From positions 1-16,648 of the forward strand of contig NZ_CAXIBN010000063.1 of the NCBI RefSeq assembly GCF_964021735.1: DNA of 16,648 nucleotides, in the 5' to 3' direction. The first letter of the stretch is position 1; every line of letters begins with the position of its first letter. The notes beneath the pieces are model-generated. The model was given only the letters and a program-made list of their open reading frames with translations, did no database searches and was not told where the DNA came from. Made by a program: the position numbers and the translations under genes. The stretch comes from Wocania_A sp964021735. Lineage in GTDB: Bacteria; Bacteroidota; Bacteroidia; Flavobacteriales; Flavobacteriaceae. This document shows positions 15,622 to 16,648 of this stretch, in pieces.

Positions 15622-16648
15622 TATATTTTATCTTTATATCGACCTAAAAACTTAATAAACTCCCAACCAATTAAAAATATAAAAGTAAGTGCAACTAAAA
15701 TTAACGCATAATACCTTTTCATACTAAGTGGTTTACCAAAAAGTTCTTTGCTGTTATCCATTGAGCCACTATCTTGTTTGCTAGAAGTTATTTCAATAAG
15801 ATGTTGTTTGTCAGCTATTTTACGCTCTATTTCTACTAGCTTTTCTCTTAATTCCAAATCTTTGGAGTACAACTCAAACTCTTTAGTAGAACTCCCAGTT
15901 TCTTGATTGTCAATTGTAATTCTGGCTTGAGAGTTGTTATTGTTTTCAGCGGCTTTAATAATTGCTTTTTGGTAAACAGCCAATAGAGTATCCGATTTAA
16001 TTAATGATTTATTAATTGCTTCTGCTTGCTCATTTAATAATTTGATATCTTTTTCCTGTTCTCTTTTAAAATATGGGTTTGAATTTATGTTTTGTACAAT
16101 TTTATTAAAAACCGTACTAAAACTATTTCTTTGTTTAGCTTTAATAGATATTTGTTGGTATTTATGATTGTAATCCTTATCGTTTTTTAAGAACGATTCA
16201 TAATCAATTGTCGATGCTACCGTGGAATCAAGTGTTTTAATGTAAGCATCATAAGCTTGAATTTTTTGATTTTCACTGATAATCGATTCTACTTTAATAT
16301 CCATTATAGAGGACAGTTCGTCCTGCTTTATGCCCAATACACTTTCTAAAGTACTAATATCGTTCTGTGAAACTAAATCATTATAATAGCTAATGGCATT
16401 ATATAAGTTTTCTCCAGTATTATAATTTTGCTTAACAGTGATGTACGATTTGTAAACCGGTTCGGAAGTTTTTTCCAATAATATGCCTAGAGCAACTCCA
16501 ACAATTCCCGCAATTATAAATTTTATAAAGTGTTTTTTTAGAAAAAACACAATCCAAACAAAAGCTAAAAAAAGACTGTTTAATATGTTACCTATAAACT
16601 TAAAAAAACGGTCAAAAGCATTTCCTATAAGCTTGAATAACTGCCCTA
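15621..16648 (-). CDS. Wzz-like chain-length determinant, flavobacterial type (5' end outside window)
   Basis: Inner-membrane polysaccharide co-polymerase that should set glycan chain length with the Wzy protein. Seen: one N-terminal membrane helix (FIIAGIVGVALGILL), a long periplasmic region of about 230 residues with beta-strand/helix character and coiled-coil-like stretches (KDLELREKLVEIERKIADKQ), and a C-terminal helix (YYALILVALTFIFLIGWEF) with a short basic tail, the usual Wzz layout without an attached tyrosine kinase. A GTG at 16550 could be taken as a start, but the frame is open for 32 more codons to the window edge, and that part (LFKLIGNAFDRFFKFIGNIL) is an amphipathic lead I know from flavobacterial Wzz-like proteins, so the gene is treated as 5'-partial. 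TAA overlaps the rmlB ATG. Confidence 0.85.
   Translation of the reverse strand, partial: GQLFKLIGNAFDRFFKFIGNILNSLFLAFVWIVFFLKKHFIKFIIAGIVGVALGILLEKTSEPVYKSYITVKQNYNTGENLYNAISYYNDLVSQNDISTLESVLGIKQDELSSIMDIKVESIISENQKIQAYDAYIKTLDSTVASTIDYESFLKNDKDYNHKYQQISIKAKQRNSFSTVFNKIVQNINSNPYFKREQEKDIKLLNEQAEAINKSLIKSDTLLAVYQKAIIKAAENNNNSQARITIDNQETGSSTKEFELYSKDLELREKLVEIERKIADKQHLIEITSSKQDSGSMDNSKELFGKPLSMKRYYALILVALTFIFLIGWEFIKFLGRYKDKI

Noticed and set aside
15621..16550. GTG at 16550 as the start of the Wzz-like gene
   Set aside because: The frame stays open for 32 codons to the window edge and encodes a recognisable amphipathic lead, so the gene is better treated as 5'-partial.
1..16648. CRISPR arrays, tRNA/rRNA genes, insertion sequences or transposase genes
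   Set aside because: No spaced direct repeats, no clover-leaf or rRNA-like segments and no transposase-like frames were seen by reading both strands.

Overview
The window is a stretch of a surface-polysaccharide (O-antigen or capsule) biosynthesis locus, and every gene I can support lies on the minus strand, so it reads from the right edge (16648) to the left edge (1). The very high A+T content, absence of obvious Shine-Dalgarno sites, rml gene order B-A-C-D, the Wzz-like protein with an amphipathic N-terminal lead, and the style of the proteins suggest a Bacteroidota member, most likely a Flavobacteriaceae species. This is inferred from protein character; no marker gene is present.

In transcription order: (1) a chain-length-determinant (Wzz-like) protein cut by the right edge; (2) rmlB, rmlA, rmlC and rmlD, tightly packed or overlapping, for dTDP-L-rhamnose; (3) a gap of about 300 bp that may hold a decayed gene; (4) a nonulosonic-acid (sialic-acid-like) module with a fused CMP-nonulosonate cytidylyltransferase/PseG-like protein and a NeuB-type synthase; (5) a polysaccharide pyruvyl-transferase family protein, a left-handed beta-helix O-acetyltransferase, a Wzx flippase, a GT-B-like glycosyltransferase, a small predicted lipoprotein and two successive Wzy/WaaL-type O-antigen polymerase/ligase proteins; (6) a second gap of about 300 bp with a hairpin at its start and a probable gene remnant; (7) a DUF1972/GT4 glycosyltransferase, probably a rhamnosyltransferase, and the first 171 codons of a UDP-glucose 6-dehydrogenase cut by the left edge.

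Together these suggest a Wzx/Wzy-dependent repeat unit containing rhamnose, a CMP-activated nonulosonic acid and possibly glucuronic acid, decorated with acetyl and perhaps pyruvyl groups, flipped by Wzx, polymerised by one Wzy-like protein and length-controlled by the Wzz-like protein. The glycosyltransferase set is small (two), no initiating phosphoglycosyltransferase is visible, and the early steps of nonulosonic acid synthesis (dehydratase, aminotransferase, acetyltransferase, NeuC-type epimerase) are absent. The locus therefore continues outside the window or relies on genes elsewhere.

Points most worth a second look are the NeuA-PseG fusion beside NeuB with no upstream pathway, the orphan lipoprotein between the transferase and the polymerases, the candidate nonulosonate transferase, the two coding relics in the only long gaps, and the clustering of TTG/GTG starts and gene overlaps in the centre of the locus.
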